Part shown: piece by piece, positions 8,791-19,014 of the stretch
Layout of the letters: every line of letters begins with the position of its first letter
How positions within the stretch are numbered: position 1 is the stretch's first letter
Program-made: the position numbers and the translations under genes
The notes under the pieces: model-generated
The model's database searches: none
What the model saw: the letters and a program-made list of their open reading frames with translations, nothing else
Told to the model about the DNA's origin: nothing
Assembly: GCF_020179755.1 (NCBI RefSeq)
Contig: NZ_JAIUCY010000015.1
Location: forward strand, 23,281 to 87,280
From: Herbaspirillum sp. alder98
GTDB taxonomy: Bacteria > Pseudomonadota > Gammaproteobacteria > Burkholderiales > Burkholderiaceae_D
Direction: 5' to 3'
DNA length: 64,000 nucleotides

Positions 8791-9645
8791 ATGACCTATT
8801 CCACCCTGATCAGCGCATCCGACCTGAAGTCGCGCGCCCAATACCTGAACCTGGTCATCCTCGATTGCCGGCATGACCTGGTCAATCCCCAGGCCGGGAC
8901 CGACGCCTATGCCGCCGGCCATATTCCCCAGGCCCGCTTCGTGCACCTGGACCATGTCCTGTCCGGCCCCAAGGTGGATGCGCATGGCCGCTTTCATGGT
9001 CGTCATCCCTTGCCTGACCGCCAGCAACTCGTCGAGGCACTGCGGACATTGGGCATCAACAACGATACCCAGGTAGTGGCCTACGATGCACAAGGCGGCA
9101 TGTTCGCGGCACGCCTGTGGTGGCTGTTGCGCTGGATCGGCCACAGCGACGTGGCGGTGCTCGATGGCGGCCTGGCCGCGTGGCAGCAGGTCGGCGAACT
9201 GACCGCCGAAGTCCCGCCGCCGGCGCCGCACGGCAACATCCAGGACCTGACTTCGATCGTGCGCACGGTCGATGCGCAAACCCTGGTCGAGAACATCAAG
9301 ACCGCCGCGCTGCAGGTGGTCGATGCCCGCGCCGCCGACCGCTTCCGCGGCGAGAACGAAACGATGGATGCGGTGGGCGGCCATATTCCCGGCGCCAGAA
9401 ACCGCTTCTTCAAGGACAATCTCGAGGCCGATGGCCGCTTCAAGAGCGCAGTCCAGCTGCGCGAGGAATGGCTGTCGATGGTGGGCGATCCGCATCAGGC
9501 GGTCATGCAGTGCGGCTCGGGGGTGACCGCCTGCCACAATCTGCTGGCACTGGAAGTGGCCGGCCTCGGCGGCGCCAGCCTGTATCCGGGCTCCTGGAGC
9601 GAATGGAGCGCTGACCCGTCGCGACCGGTCGCAACCGGCGCCTGA
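8791..9645 (+). CDS. sseA: 3-mercaptopyruvate/thiosulfate sulfurtransferase (two-domain rhodanese)
   Basis: Moves sulfane sulfur from 3-mercaptopyruvate or thiosulfate to an acceptor. The 284-residue protein has two rhodanese domains: an inactive N-terminal one with DCRHDL, GHIPQARFVHLD and YDAQGGMFAARLWWLLRW, and a catalytic C-terminal one with the loop CGSGVTAC, active cysteine C241. The loop CG-S/T-GVTA is the mercaptopyruvate sulfurtransferase form rather than the CRxGxR-type of thiosulfate rhodaneses. ATG at 8791 with AAAGGAG before it. Confidence 0.92.
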   Translation: MTYSTLISASDLKSRAQYLNLVILDCRHDLVNPQAGTDAYAAGHIPQARFVHLDHVLSGPKVDAHGRFHGRHPLPDRQQLVEALRTLGINNDTQVVAYDAQGGMFAARLWWLLRWIGHSDVAVLDGGLAAWQQVGELTAEVPPPAPHGNIQDLTSIVRTVDAQTLVENIKTAALQVVDARAADRFRGENETMDAVGGHIPGARNRFFKDNLEADGRFKSAVQLREEWLSMVGDPHQAVMQCGSGVTACHNLLALEVAGLGGASLYPGSWSEWSADPSRPVATGA

Positions 9646-9647
9646 AC

Positions 9648-9679
9648 GTCATGGCGTCATGGCGTCATGGCGTCATGGC
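9648..9679. repeat. Four perfect tandem copies of GTCATGGC
   Basis: The octamer GTCATGGC occurs four times without interruption directly after the sulfurtransferase stop codon. A simple-sequence repeat of this kind can vary in copy number by slippage. It lies in the 58-bp space between two convergent genes. Confidence 0.85.
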
Positions 9680-9703
9680 CGGCGCCGGGCGGCGCTGGCC
9701 TGA

Positions 9704-10543
9704 TCAGTGACTATGGGCGTGGCTGGTCAGCGTGACCACGATCAGCACGCCGAGGGCGATCAGGATCACCTGCGGCACTGTTTCGCGCAGGGTCGCGCGG
9801 CGCTGCATCTGTGGCATCAGGTCGCTGACGGCGATGTAGATGAAGCCCGACGAGGCAAACACCAGCACATACGGAATCCATTGCGTGCCGCGTTCCAGCA
9901 TCACATAGCCCAGTATCCCGCCAGCAACCGCCATCAGGCTGCAGATGAGGTTATAGACGTAGGCCCGGGTGCGCGAAAAGCCGGCATTGAGCAGCACGAT
10001 GAAGTCACCGATCTCCTGCGGGATTTCATGGGCGATGATGGCCAGGCCGGTCACCAGCCCCAGGTGCGGATCGGCCAGGAAGGCTGCGGCGATCAGGATG
10101 CCATCGGTAAAATTGTGCAGCCCGTCGCCGACCAGGATCATCCATCCGGCCTTGCCCGCCTCATGCTTGTCATGACCATGGTGATGGCCATGCCCATCGT
10201 CTTCGTGGTGATGCGAATGCCGCAGGATAGCCGTCTTTTCCAACAGGAAAAACGTCAGCAAGCCGCCCAGCAACACCGCAAACAGGGTATGCGGCTCGGC
10301 CTGGGACTCGAACGCCTCCGGCAATGCATGCAATAGCGAAGTCGACAGCATGATGCCGACCGACAGGCTGACCAGCCGCTCCACCATCTTCGACAGCAGG
10401 GCGAACGAAAACACCGCTGCAGCGGTGATGCTGACGACCCCGGCCAGGGTCGTGGCGAGCAGGATGGAGATGAGTGTCGGATCGATTTTATTGCCTCGAA
10501 ATGCTGATCTGGAGCGCCGCTTGCCAGCCTGGCATGCCCTCAA
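9704..10543 (-). CDS. ZIP-family divalent metal transporter
   Basis: Inner-membrane protein of the ZIP (zinc/iron regulated transporter-like) family, probably importing Zn2+ or similar cations. Up to 279 residues with about eight membrane helices. The variable cytoplasmic loop is histidine-rich (HSHHHEDDGHGHHHGHDKH, near residue 110-128), followed by the metal-site helix DGLHNFTDGILIAAAF and the helix IIAHEIPQEIGDF. The start is uncertain: the only ATG is at 10543 and gives about 20 unlikely leading residues, while homologues begin close to the PTLISILLATT segment. Confidence 0.88.
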   Translation of the reverse strand: MRACQAGKRRSRSAFRGNKIDPTLISILLATTLAGVVSITAAAVFSFALLSKMVERLVSLSVGIMLSTSLLHALPEAFESQAEPHTLFAVLLGGLLTFFLLEKTAILRHSHHHEDDGHGHHHGHDKHEAGKAGWMILVGDGLHNFTDGILIAAAFLADPHLGLVTGLAIIAHEIPQEIGDFIVLLNAGFSRTRAYVYNLICSLMAVAGGILGYVMLERGTQWIPYVLVFASSGFIYIAVSDLMPQMQRRATLRETVPQVILIALGVLIVVTLTSHAHSH

Positions 10544-10582
10544 CGGCGTCGGAAGCGCGCTATTTTACGCCTAGCCGGACAC

Positions 10583-10759
10583 TAGGGCCTGTTCACATTA
10601 AATCTGTGAGATGCGTTGCCCCCCAGAGGGCGTGCTGGCAAGCCTCGCCTGCCGTTGTTGCAGCTCCTTGCCGTAGCACCACTACGGCGCGTCGCTACGC
10701 CTAGCCAGACAACGCTTGCCGACCTCTCGCACTCGCAGATTTAATGTGAACGGGCCCTA
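10583..10759. mobile_element. 177-bp MITE-like element with 24-bp terminal inverted repeats
   Basis: The ends TAGGGCCTGTTCACATTAAA... (10583-10606) and its complement ending GTGAACGGGCCCTA (10736-10759) match at 23 of 24 positions. The interior has no open frame of note and contains its own short GC hairpins. Size, long inverted repeats and lack of coding fit a miniature inverted-repeat or palindromic repeat element. The right end overlaps the last codon of the hybrid kinase gene and supplies its TAG stop (complement of 10757-10759). No transposase is present, so any mobility would need help in trans. Confidence 0.7.
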
Positions 10760-13700
10760 ATACAGCACATCACTGAAGTCGTCCGGGGGCAACTGCTCCG
10801 GCGCACTGGTATAAGTGGCCAGCAGTGACAGCAGTTGCTGATCCTGATAAGGCTTGCCCAGGTAATAATTCACCCCAAGCTCCATGGCGCGCTCGCGATG
10901 CTTGGCCCCGGTGCGTGAGGTGATCATGATGATCGGCCGCAAGCGCGTGGCTTCGTTGTCGCGCAGGTGGCGCACCAGCGTAAATCCATCCATGCGCGGC
11001 ATTTCGATATCGACCAGGAAGGCGTCGGGCACGACGCCATGCAGCTGCCGAATGGCATCGTAGCCATCGGTGGCGGTCACTACCTCATAGCCTTCACGCA
11101 TCAACAGGCGCTGCATCACCTTGCGCACCGTCAGCGAATCGTCGATCACCATCACGATGCGCTGCCTGGTCCGGCCCGGCCGCCCGGGCCGCGCGCGCAC
11201 CGCGCCATCCTCCCGGCGATAGCCGCTGCGTCGTTCCAGCAGCAGCGGGTTGAGGATCAACACGATTTCACCGTTGCCCATGACCGTCGCCCCCACCACG
11301 CCGGCCAGGGTATCGAGCTGCGGCCCCATCGGCTTGGACACCACCTCGCGATTGCCGCTGACATGGTCGACCATGATGGCCACCAGGTCGTTGCCACTCT
11401 TGACGAAGAGCACATAGACCGAGTCCGGCGCCGCGCGGTTGGCATCGTCCGGTTCGTCCAGCAGCGCGGCCAGGCCATGCAGCGTGACGCTGCGCCCACC
11501 CTGCTCCAACGTGCCGCTGGCCAACGCGTGGTGCATGCGCTGGCCACGCAACTGCACCACTTTCTCGACCAGCATCGAAGGGATCGCGTAACTCTGCAGC
11601 CCGAGCCGCAGCAGGCATACCTGCTTGACGGCCAGCGATAGCGGCAGGTGCATCGTGAAGCGCACGCCGGCGCCGGCCTCCGAATGCACCACCACCCGTC
11701 CGCCGAGCGCGGTGACCTCGCTGCGCACCACGTCCATGCCGACCCCGCGTCCGGCCAGTTCGGACACGTTCGACCAGGTCGACAAGCCCGGCTCGAAGAT
11801 CATCTCGATCACGCGCGCCTCATCGTCGGCGTGGGCCGCGCTGAGCAGGTTGGCTGCCAGCGCCTTGGTGCGAATCGCGGCAAGGTCGAGGCCCAGCCCG
11901 TCGTCATCGATGCGAATGGTGGCTTCGCTGCCCTCCTGCACGGCACGAATACGCAGCCTGCCCATGGCGGGCTTGCCCGCTGCCGCACGCTGAGAGGGCG
12001 CTTCGATGCCATGCACTGCGGCGTTGCGCAGCAGGTGTTCGAACGGGCCGATCATTTTTTCCAGGATGCCGCGGTCGAGTTCGACCTCGCCGCCGTCACA
12101 GACCAGTTCCAGCGCCTTGCCGGTTTCACGGGCCAGTTGCCAGACCAGGTGCCGCAGGCGCGGCTCGACGCTCTTGAACTTGATCATGCGGGCATACATC
12201 AATTCCTGCTGCAGATCGCGGGTGAGACGCGCTTGCCGCTGCAGGCCATTCTGGGTGCTGGCGGCACTGTCGGCCAGCAACTTCTGCAACGAGGCGACAT
12301 CGCTGACGCTCTCCTCCATCATCCGGGTCAGTTCTTGCAGATGGGTATAGCGATCCAGTTCCAGCGGATCGAACTGGAGCCTTTCATGGCTATGCTGCGA
12401 CGCGGCGATGCGAATCTCGGCCTGGATCGCGATATCCCGCAATTGCGCCGACAACTTGCCGACACTGTCATCGAGGTCCACGGTATGGCGCCGCAGTTGC
12501 TTGACTTCATTCTCGAGCTGCGAGCGGGCGATCGACACCTCGCCGATCTGGTTCAGCAGCGTATCGAGCAGGCTTACCTTGATGCGCACCGTCGGCACCA
12601 CGGGCCTGCGCTCGCCATCGCCTCCGGTTTGGGCGGCAGCCCCCATCTGCTCCAGTGCGGAGAGACGTTGCAGTGCATCGTCATAGATCGCCAGCAGCGC
12701 ATTGAGCCCGTCGCTCGCCCCGGTATTGCGCAACAGGCGCTGGACGCCGCTTTCGAGTTCGTGGATCCGGTGCCCCAATTGCAGCGCCCCCGCCATGCGG
12801 GCATTGCCCTTGACCGTGTGCAACGGTCGCAATACCTCTCTGAGCACAGTATCGTCGTCCGGCTGGCGCTGGAACAGGTGCAAGCCCTCGCCCACCAGCG
12901 CCATCAGGTGCGCGCCCTCTTCCAGAAACACCGGCAGCAGTTCGAGATCGATCTCATCCTGCAGTCCATTCACCTCCGGGGCGGGAGGGTCGTGCGCCGC
13001 CGCCGACGACGACGCAGCAGCCGGCGACGGCACCGAAGACACGGGCGCATGCAAGCTCTGCTGCAACCCGTGCAACGCCTTTATCACCGCCTGGTCGGCG
13101 GCCGGCTCGGCGCCGGCCGCAAATTGCTGCTGCATCTGCTGCATGCTGGCGAGTGCGCGTTCGACGATCGTCAGCTGCGCCGCGTCCAGTCCATGCCCGA
13201 GTTGCTTGAGATGTTCGATCAGTTCATCCAGCGCCGTCGCCATTTGCCGCATGCCGCCGAAACCTGCCGCTGCACTACAACCGCGCAGCGTATGCACGGC
13301 CCGCAGATAGAGCGCGGGCGCGCCGGACAACAAGCCGCTATCGGCCTTGGCGCGCCAGCTGCTGCCGTGCTGGCGCAAGGTCTTGAACAGGGTTGCTGCC
13401 TCGTCCAGATAGATCTGGCGCAACTGCCGATCCGGGACGGCCGCCGGAACCAGCGCCGCTTCACGCGCCGGCTCCTCGGGGCGACTGGTCACGGCCAGCG
13501 CCTGGCCCAGGCACTGGCAAAGGTCCACCAGCAAGGGCGCCTGACGCGGCGACCCTCTTTGCAGCCCGATTTCGTTGACCCACCCGGCCAACAACGCCAG
13601 CGCCGATTGCAGCAATACCCTCACCGGCTCGGGCAGGGGCCAGGGCTCTTGCTGGTCGGCGCATGACAGGCATGCGCTGAGCAATTTCTCGATGGCATGT

Positions 13701-15733
13701 GCAGCATCGGACAGGGCCAGCAGTCCAACCATGCGGCCACTACCCTTGATCGTATGAAAACAGCGGCGCATGTTGCTCAACTGCCCCTGGTCGGCCACCA
13801 TCATCGTGTCGGCCCCGGGCATGTCACGCAGCGCCTGCAGCAAGGCGCCGGCTTCAGCGACAAAGATGCCCAGCATCTCGTCATCGGCCGGTTGCGGTTG
13901 CCAACTACCGCTCAGGTCATCCGGCAATGCCGCCATCGACGCCGCCTCGACCGCCGCGAGGTCTGCTGACGACGCCACCGGCGCCGGCAAGTCGCCATGC
14001 GTCAGTGTGCGCCGTATGTTGACGGCCAGCTGTGGGTCGATGCGATCAGGGCGACGCCAGCGGTTGGGCGGCGAGCGCATGGCCCGCTGCAATTGCTGGT
14101 CGAAATCCACGATGTCACGCACCATCACGGCACGCGCGGCATCGGTCCGGTCCCGCTGCGCGCCACCTTCATCGGCGGTACTGGGCAACGTGGCGCCGAG
14201 GTTACTGGCAATCCGCTCGCGCAGGGTGCTGCCCAGCGCGCGCCACGCAAGCGCGGGATGCGCCGCGCAGAGGCTTTCCATGCGGCCCAGCTCGGCGTGG
14301 ATATCGGTCAGCATGCTGGTGAGAGAGGGCTGGCTGTCGGATGGCCAGTCGTCATCCATGGCGCCGGTCGGCAGCATGGCCGCCCCTGAGCCCTCGGTGC
14401 GGCCGGACCAAAACCAACCCAGGCCGCTTTCGACCCTGGACAGCGCTTCACGGATGTCACGCTCGGCCACGCCCGACATGCGACGCGTCATGTCGGCCCG
14501 CAACTCACGCGAGAACCACGGAAAGGGACCACTGGGGGCATTGCCATACAGCACGCCGGCCAGATGTTCGACCATGCAGTCGGACTGCTCGATGAAATCT
14601 TCTTCCAGATGAAAGCGCCGACGCAGGCATTGCTCGAGGAAAATCTGGCAATTGCTGAGTTCGCGCTCGGTGTCCTCGCGCAAGGCGACCGGGTCGAACA
14701 GGCCGGCCAGCCGTCCGAGCGAACGCAGCACGCCCGACAAGCCCGGCTCGCGCAGGCGCGGCCAGATCCGGCGCGCAAGATCGGCTGCCACCAATACACG
14801 CCCCATCCATTGCAGCGCCGACGCTGCGCGCGCGTCGTCCGATGCTGCCGCGACGACACACCCCCAGGCCGCCTGCATCTCATCGACCTGCACCATCAGT
14901 CGCACCATCACCGGTGATTCAGGCGCCTGCACCAGTGCCAGCGACGGCGACCAGTCGGCACGCTGTCGCAGTGCCTCGATCCGACTGTTCAATAACGGCC
15001 CGCGCGCCATCTCCAGCACCACCAGGGCATGCCGATCCAGCGGCTGCAGGCCATCGAGGATGTGCGCAATGAAGGCGTGCAGCGCAGCATCGCCGGACGA
15101 CACCGTGGATTGCTCCGCTGAAAGGCTGCGGACAATGGCATCCAGGACCTGCCGCATGGCGTCGAGGTCATGCAGATGCGCCAGCGATGTCGGCCAGTTG
15201 CCCTGCGGCGCGAACGGCGCATGGGCGCTGGCGGGAAGCTGCAGGCAAACCAGGCGCCAGCCCTGGAACAGGCCCGGGTCGAAGATATCGGTGTCGCCGC
15301 TGCGATCGTGCAGATCATCGAGATAATCGTGCAGGCTCCACAGCGCCGTGACGGCGGCCGCGGCCTGCGCCGACGACAGTTGCAGTTCGGATGCGTCGCA
15401 GCCTTGCGCGCAATGCACCAGCAACGCGCGCAGCCGTGACAGCAATTGCGTGGCGGCATGCGCCTCCACCACCCGCATGACATTGATTAGTTGATCGAGC
15501 TGCTGGCACAGTTGCGCCAGTTCCTCGCTGCAGCTGGGCGTGCTGCCGGCGTCACCGGCGGAGGGGGAAAAATGCACCAGCAGCCGGTCGATCGCCGTAT
15601 GCAGCGCGGGCGCCAGCAAGCGCAGGCTGTCGGACAGTTGCGCACGGTGATCGGCCGTCGCGGCGTGTGCGGAAATGATGCCGGCGGTGTCCGGATCTGC
15701 AGGCTCGGGCATGGGGCGCGGAGTGTCCATCAT
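10757..15733 (-). CDS. chpA: Hybrid chemotaxis-type histidine kinase of the Pil-Chp system (ChpA/PilL)
   Basis: Very large CheA-like kinase (1658 residues) that relays mechanical or surface signals from PilJ to the response regulators PilG and PilH controlling type IV pilus extension and retraction. Domain order: a long N-terminal region of degenerate Hpt-like helices (1-600); phosphotransfer histidines H660 (FHTIKGSGR), H814 (VHTLRGCS) and H972 (LHTVKGNAR); a CheA catalytic domain with the N-box around H1241 (LLRNAAVHG) and G-box GRGVGMDVV near 1333; a CheW-like domain; and a C-terminal receiver with acidic pair near 1530 and phospho-acceptor D1575 (VDIEMPRMDG). Last gene of the pil-chp operon, 10 bp after pilJ. 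Its stop codon lies in the MITE-like repeat. Confidence 0.93.
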   Translation of the reverse strand: MMDTPRPMPEPADPDTAGIISAHAATADHRAQLSDSLRLLAPALHTAIDRLLVHFSPSAGDAGSTPSCSEELAQLCQQLDQLINVMRVVEAHAATQLLSRLRALLVHCAQGCDASELQLSSAQAAAAVTALWSLHDYLDDLHDRSGDTDIFDPGLFQGWRLVCLQLPASAHAPFAPQGNWPTSLAHLHDLDAMRQVLDAIVRSLSAEQSTVSSGDAALHAFIAHILDGLQPLDRHALVVLEMARGPLLNSRIEALRQRADWSPSLALVQAPESPVMVRLMVQVDEMQAAWGCVVAAASDDARAASALQWMGRVLVAADLARRIWPRLREPGLSGVLRSLGRLAGLFDPVALREDTERELSNCQIFLEQCLRRRFHLEEDFIEQSDCMVEHLAGVLYGNAPSGPFPWFSRELRADMTRRMSGVAERDIREALSRVESGLGWFWSGRTEGSGAAMLPTGAMDDDWPSDSQPSLTSMLTDIHAELGRMESLCAAHPALAWRALGSTLRERIASNLGATLPSTADEGGAQRDRTDAARAVMVRDIVDFDQQLQRAMRSPPNRWRRPDRIDPQLAVNIRRTLTHGDLPAPVASSADLAAVEAASMAALPDDLSGSWQPQPADDEMLGIFVAEAGALLQALRDMPGADTMMVADQGQLSNMRRCFHTIKGSGRMVGLLALSDAAHAIEKLLSACLSCADQQEPWPLPEPVRVLLQSALALLAGWVNEIGLQRGSPRQAPLLVDLCQCLGQALAVTSRPEEPAREAALVPAAVPDRQLRQIYLDEAATLFKTLRQHGSSWRAKADSGLLSGAPALYLRAVHTLRGCSAAAGFGGMRQMATALDELIEHLKQLGHGLDAAQLTIVERALASMQQMQQQFAAGAEPAADQAVIKALHGLQQSLHAPVSSVPSPAAASSSAAAHDPPAPEVNGLQDEIDLELLPVFLEEGAHLMALVGEGLHLFQRQPDDDTVLREVLRPLHTVKGNARMAGALQLGHRIHELESGVQRLLRNTGASDGLNALLAIYDDALQRLSALEQMGAAAQTGGDGERRPVVPTVRIKVSLLDTLLNQIGEVSIARSQLENEVKQLRRHTVDLDDSVGKLSAQLRDIAIQAEIRIAASQHSHERLQFDPLELDRYTHLQELTRMMEESVSDVASLQKLLADSAASTQNGLQRQARLTRDLQQELMYARMIKFKSVEPRLRHLVWQLARETGKALELVCDGGEVELDRGILEKMIGPFEHLLRNAAVHGIEAPSQRAAAGKPAMGRLRIRAVQEGSEATIRIDDDGLGLDLAAIRTKALAANLLSAAHADDEARVIEMIFEPGLSTWSNVSELAGRGVGMDVVRSEVTALGGRVVVHSEAGAGVRFTMHLPLSLAVKQVCLLRLGLQSYAIPSMLVEKVVQLRGQRMHHALASGTLEQGGRSVTLHGLAALLDEPDDANRAAPDSVYVLFVKSGNDLVAIMVDHVSGNREVVSKPMGPQLDTLAGVVGATVMGNGEIVLILNPLLLERRSGYRREDGAVRARPGRPGRTRQRIVMVIDDSLTVRKVMQRLLMREGYEVVTATDGYDAIRQLHGVVPDAFLVDIEMPRMDGFTLVRHLRDNEATRLRPIIMITSRTGAKHRERAMELGVNYYLGKPYQDQQLLSLLATYTSAPEQLPPDDFSDVLY

Positions 15734-15743
15734 GCCGTCGCTG

Positions 15744-17927
15744 TCAGGAAACCGTCACCCGGAACCGCGACACCGAGTTTTCCAGCTGCTTGGCGGCATC
15801 CCACAATTCGTTATAGAGCGCCGAAACCTGTTCGCGGCTTTGCTCGATGATCTCGTTTTCGCTGAGGATGCTCTGGATGTTCTGCGCCACCCCATTGGCC
15901 GAGATCGCCTGCTGTTCGGTCGATGAGGACATGCCCTGGATCAGTTCGGCCAGTTGATTGGACACCCGCCGGATGTCGGCCAGCGCCGCGCCTGCGGCAT
16001 CCGACAATACCGCGCCCTCGACCACGCCGGCAGTGGATTTTTCCATTGCCGCCACGGCATCATGCGTGTCGGTCTGGATCATCCGCACCAGCGCACCGAT
16101 CTCGCGGGTAGCGGCGCTGGAACGCTCGGCCAGCCGTTGCACTTCCTCGGCGACCACCGAAAACCCGCGTCCGGCCTCGCCGGCGGAGGCTGCCTGGATG
16201 GCGGCATTGAGCGCCAGGACATTGGTCTGCTCGGTGATGTCCGAAATGAGTTCGGTGATTTCGCCGATCACCTGCGACGACTCGCCCAGCCGCTTGATGC
16301 GCTTGGACGTTTCCTGTATCTGCTGGCGAATTTCGTTCATGGCCTTGACCGCGTCTTCCACCGCTTTGGCGCCGCGCTCGGCGACCACCACCGAATGTCG
16401 CGCGACGTCGGCGGATTCGTTGGCCGAGATCGAGACATCGGTAATCTGGATCGACATCTCGAGCATCGATTGCCCGGTTTCCTGGATCCGGCGTGCCTGC
16501 ATCCGCGTGGCACTGGCCAGCTCGGTGGTCGTGCTGCGCACATGATCCGAGGTGGCTGCCACCTTGGTCGCCATCTGGGTCACCTGCCCCACCAGTCCGC
16601 GCAGCGCCTCGACCGTATAGTTGACCGAGTCGGCAATGGCCCCGGTGATGTCTTCCGAGACGGTGGTGTGCACGGTGAGGTCGCCATCGGCCACCTTCTG
16701 CAATTCGTTCATCAGGCGCAGGATGGCGGCCTGGTTGGCGACATTGGTGCGCATGGCCTTTTCTTCCTGATGCTGTGCCTGCAGGCGCTGGGCATCGGCG
16801 TCCTGGCGCCGCGCTTCAGCCTCGGCGGCGTTGTTGCGGCTGTTCTGCAATTGCACCAGTGCGATGCCCACCCCACTCAATAACGCACATGCCATGGCCC
16901 CGAGCATGCACCAGAAGAACAGGGAGCGCGATTCCTGCGCCACCCGGTAGTCGTTCTGCAGCACGGTAAGGTGCTGCTTGAGGGTCTCGTTCTCGACGAA
17001 GACCAACTGCTCGGACTGCTTGGCGGCGATGAAATTCTGCAGGTTGCCCAGGATGCCCGCGACCTGGGGCTGGTATTCGCCGAAGACCTTTTCGAGCTCC
17101 AGTAGCTTTTCGCGCGTCTCCTTGTCGGCCACCGGCTTGAGGCGCAACAGCTCGCTGCCGTTGAGGAATCCGTCGATGATGTCGTGGAAGGTGTTGACGT
17201 CCTTGCCGAGCAGGAACGCCGTCTCGGGATTGACCCCGTCCGAGGTCAGGAATTCGTTGGAGCTGCGGCCCAGCCGCAAGGTCAACTGCACCAGCATGCT
17301 GGCCGTGCTCATCTCGCGCGGGCCGGCCACGCCCTGCGACTGCAGCATGGCGATCTGCTCGCTCAGGTCGAGCAACATCGGCAGCATCAGGTTCAGGCGC
17401 TTGAGGGTCACGCCAAAACCGGTCAGTTCGCTTTCGAGCTTGAGGATGGTCTGCGATGCCTGATTGGTATGGTCCCAGATTTTCTGCACGTCTTCGAGCA
17501 CCGGCTTCATGGCCGCCTCAGGGGGACGGATGATGTCGCCCTGATAGTGGCCCCCCTTGGCCAGCAGGCCCAGCCCGAAGTTGAATTCGTTACGGCTCTC
17601 GCGCAACTGCGTGAATGCTTCGCGATTGCCCTGGATCGCATTGGGCACGGCCTTGCCGATGCGCTGGGAATGCATCACCAGGTCGGAGGTAATGTGGGCC
17701 TGCAGCGTGACGTGGATATAGCTGCGCGATTCGAGCCAGAGAAACAGCAAGGTGCTGGCCAGCGACAGCAACAGGAGCAACAGCAGGATGCGGGTCTGCG
17801 TGCGCAGCGCGAAGCGGCTGATCACCGGCAGGCGCGTCCTGCGTACAACGGCAGTGGACGCGGCGACATCGTCCCGGGCCGGTCGCGATTTGTTCTTCTT
17901 CGGTAGACGCGGCAGACTCAATGCCAT
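15744..17927 (-). CDS. pilJ: Type IV pilus methyl-accepting chemoreceptor PilJ
   Basis: Membrane chemoreceptor of the twitching system. 727 residues. A basic N-terminal tail is followed by a first membrane helix (about 47-65), a periplasmic PilJ-type sensor region (about 70-330), a second membrane helix near 335-356, a HAMP-like stretch and a long coiled-coil signalling domain. The kinase-contact hairpin reads [20 protein letters not shown] then [20 protein letters not shown], the hallmark of MCPs. No C-terminal CheR-tethering pentapeptide is evident. It lies between pilI and chpA. Confidence 0.94.
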   Translation of the reverse strand: MALSLPRLPKKNKSRPARDDVAASTAVVRRTRLPVISRFALRTQTRILLLLLLLSLASTLLFLWLESRSYIHVTLQAHITSDLVMHSQRIGKAVPNAIQGNREAFTQLRESRNEFNFGLGLLAKGGHYQGDIIRPPEAAMKPVLEDVQKIWDHTNQASQTILKLESELTGFGVTLKRLNLMLPMLLDLSEQIAMLQSQGVAGPREMSTASMLVQLTLRLGRSSNEFLTSDGVNPETAFLLGKDVNTFHDIIDGFLNGSELLRLKPVADKETREKLLELEKVFGEYQPQVAGILGNLQNFIAAKQSEQLVFVENETLKQHLTVLQNDYRVAQESRSLFFWCMLGAMACALLSGVGIALVQLQNSRNNAAEAEARRQDADAQRLQAQHQEEKAMRTNVANQAAILRLMNELQKVADGDLTVHTTVSEDITGAIADSVNYTVEALRGLVGQVTQMATKVAATSDHVRSTTTELASATRMQARRIQETGQSMLEMSIQITDVSISANESADVARHSVVVAERGAKAVEDAVKAMNEIRQQIQETSKRIKRLGESSQVIGEITELISDITEQTNVLALNAAIQAASAGEAGRGFSVVAEEVQRLAERSSAATREIGALVRMIQTDTHDAVAAMEKSTAGVVEGAVLSDAAGAALADIRRVSNQLAELIQGMSSSTEQQAISANGVAQNIQSILSENEIIEQSREQVSALYNELWDAAKQLENSVSRFRVTVS

Positions 17928-18002
17928 GACTGGAGCTCCTGTACGATTTGTTTTGATGTCGCCGCTTCCGCCTGCCCCCTTGGCGTGGCGTCATGCCAAT
18001 CT

Positions 18003-18587
18003 TCAGCGTCCGATGTGAAGGAACTTTTCGTCACTTAACAGCGATACCAGACTTAACTCCTGCCACTCAGTTCCTTCCGAGTCCCTATGATGGCGAATCA
18101 CTCCCCGCATCTGGAGATTTCCATCGTTAACTTTCGAGATCTCATTCATCTCGTAAATCTGCCGCACACCCATTACCGACGCCAGCAGCAAGCCGCAGTT
18201 AGGCGCCAGCGTCGGCGACAACACCAGGACCCGGCTGGCGGAGGCCGCCACCTGGGGTGGTGCGCCCATCAACATGGCGAGATCGGCGATACCGACCAGA
18301 TTGCCCCGGATATTGGCCAGCCCCAGGTACCAGGGTTGCGTCAGCGGCACCCGGGTGAGCTTGCCCAGTGTCGACAGCGGTATGATCTCGCCCGCCTCGG
18401 CCAGGTTGAGCAGGCAGGGGACGCCCCCGATCGACACCGCCAGCCGGCGGGTGTACGACTGCTCGCTGCTGGCTGCCTCCATGCGCTCCAGCAGCGATGC
18501 CTGGAACGCCTGCAACCCCTCGAACGGGGGTGTCTGGGCGACATCGCGGGTGGTCCTGCCGGGTTTGGGTTTCGGACTCTCGTGCAT
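18003..18587 (-). CDS. pilI: CheW-like coupling protein PilI
   Basis: A 194-residue CheW-domain protein that would link PilJ to the ChpA kinase. The core matches CheW folds: LAVSIGGVPCLLNLAEAGEI, PWYLGLANIRGNLVGIADLA and NCGLLLASVMGVRQIYEM. An N-terminal extension of about 45 residues is proline- and charge-rich, as in other PilI proteins. ATG at 18587 after GCAGGC. Located between pilH and pilJ. Confidence 0.92.
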   Translation of the reverse strand: MHESPKPKPGRTTRDVAQTPPFEGLQAFQASLLERMEAASSEQSYTRRLAVSIGGVPCLLNLAEAGEIIPLSTLGKLTRVPLTQPWYLGLANIRGNLVGIADLAMLMGAPPQVAASASRVLVLSPTLAPNCGLLLASVMGVRQIYEMNEISKVNDGNLQMRGVIRHHRDSEGTEWQELSLVSLLSDEKFLHIGR

Positions 18588-18617
18588 GCCTGCCTTTCAG
18601 GATGAAGCGCTATGCGC

Positions 18618-18983
18618 TCACTCGAGCGCCTGGATCTTGGCCAATAGTTCTTCGGGATCAACCGGTTTGACGATGTAGTCGCAGGCGCCCTGGCACAGCG
18701 CCCAAATGCGGTCGGTCTCCTGCGCCTTGACGCTGCACATCATGATGGGCAAGTCCCTGGTGCTGGGATCGCGCACGATCTGGCGCGTGATCTGATAACC
18801 GTTCTTGCCGGGCATGACCACGTCCAGCAGTACCAGCTCAGGCTTGTCCTCGCGGATTTTTTGCAGGGCTTCGTCACCGCTGCCGGCGGTCTCGACCGAA
18901 AAACCGTTCTGTTCGAGAATGCTGGTCAGCACGTATCGATCAGTTGGCGAGTCGTCGACCACCAGCACCTTTTTTATTCGCAT
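18618..18983 (-). CDS. pilH: Response regulator PilH (single receiver domain)
   Basis: A stand-alone CheY-like receiver of 121 residues. Acid pocket D10-D11, phospho-acceptor D54 (VLLDVVMPG) and K106 (YIVKPVDP) are all present. It contains the segment CQGACDY near 97-103, as in PilH proteins. In the Pil-Chp system PilH is thought to act as phosphate sink or retraction regulator. I take the ATG at 18983 (MRIKKVLVVDDS); longer readings lack support. Confidence 0.92.
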   Translation of the reverse strand: MRIKKVLVVDDSPTDRYVLTSILEQNGFSVETAGSGDEALQKIREDKPELVLLDVVMPGKNGYQITRQIVRDPSTRDLPIMMCSVKAQETDRIWALCQGACDYIVKPVDPEELLAKIQALE

Positions 18984-19014
18984 GCAAACCCCTGTTGCCA
19001 ATGAATGGACCGCG

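Noticed and set aside
11648..13666. 672-codon plus-strand frame inside chpA
   Set aside because: Shadow of the kinase gene, with no recognisable domain and no ribosome site.
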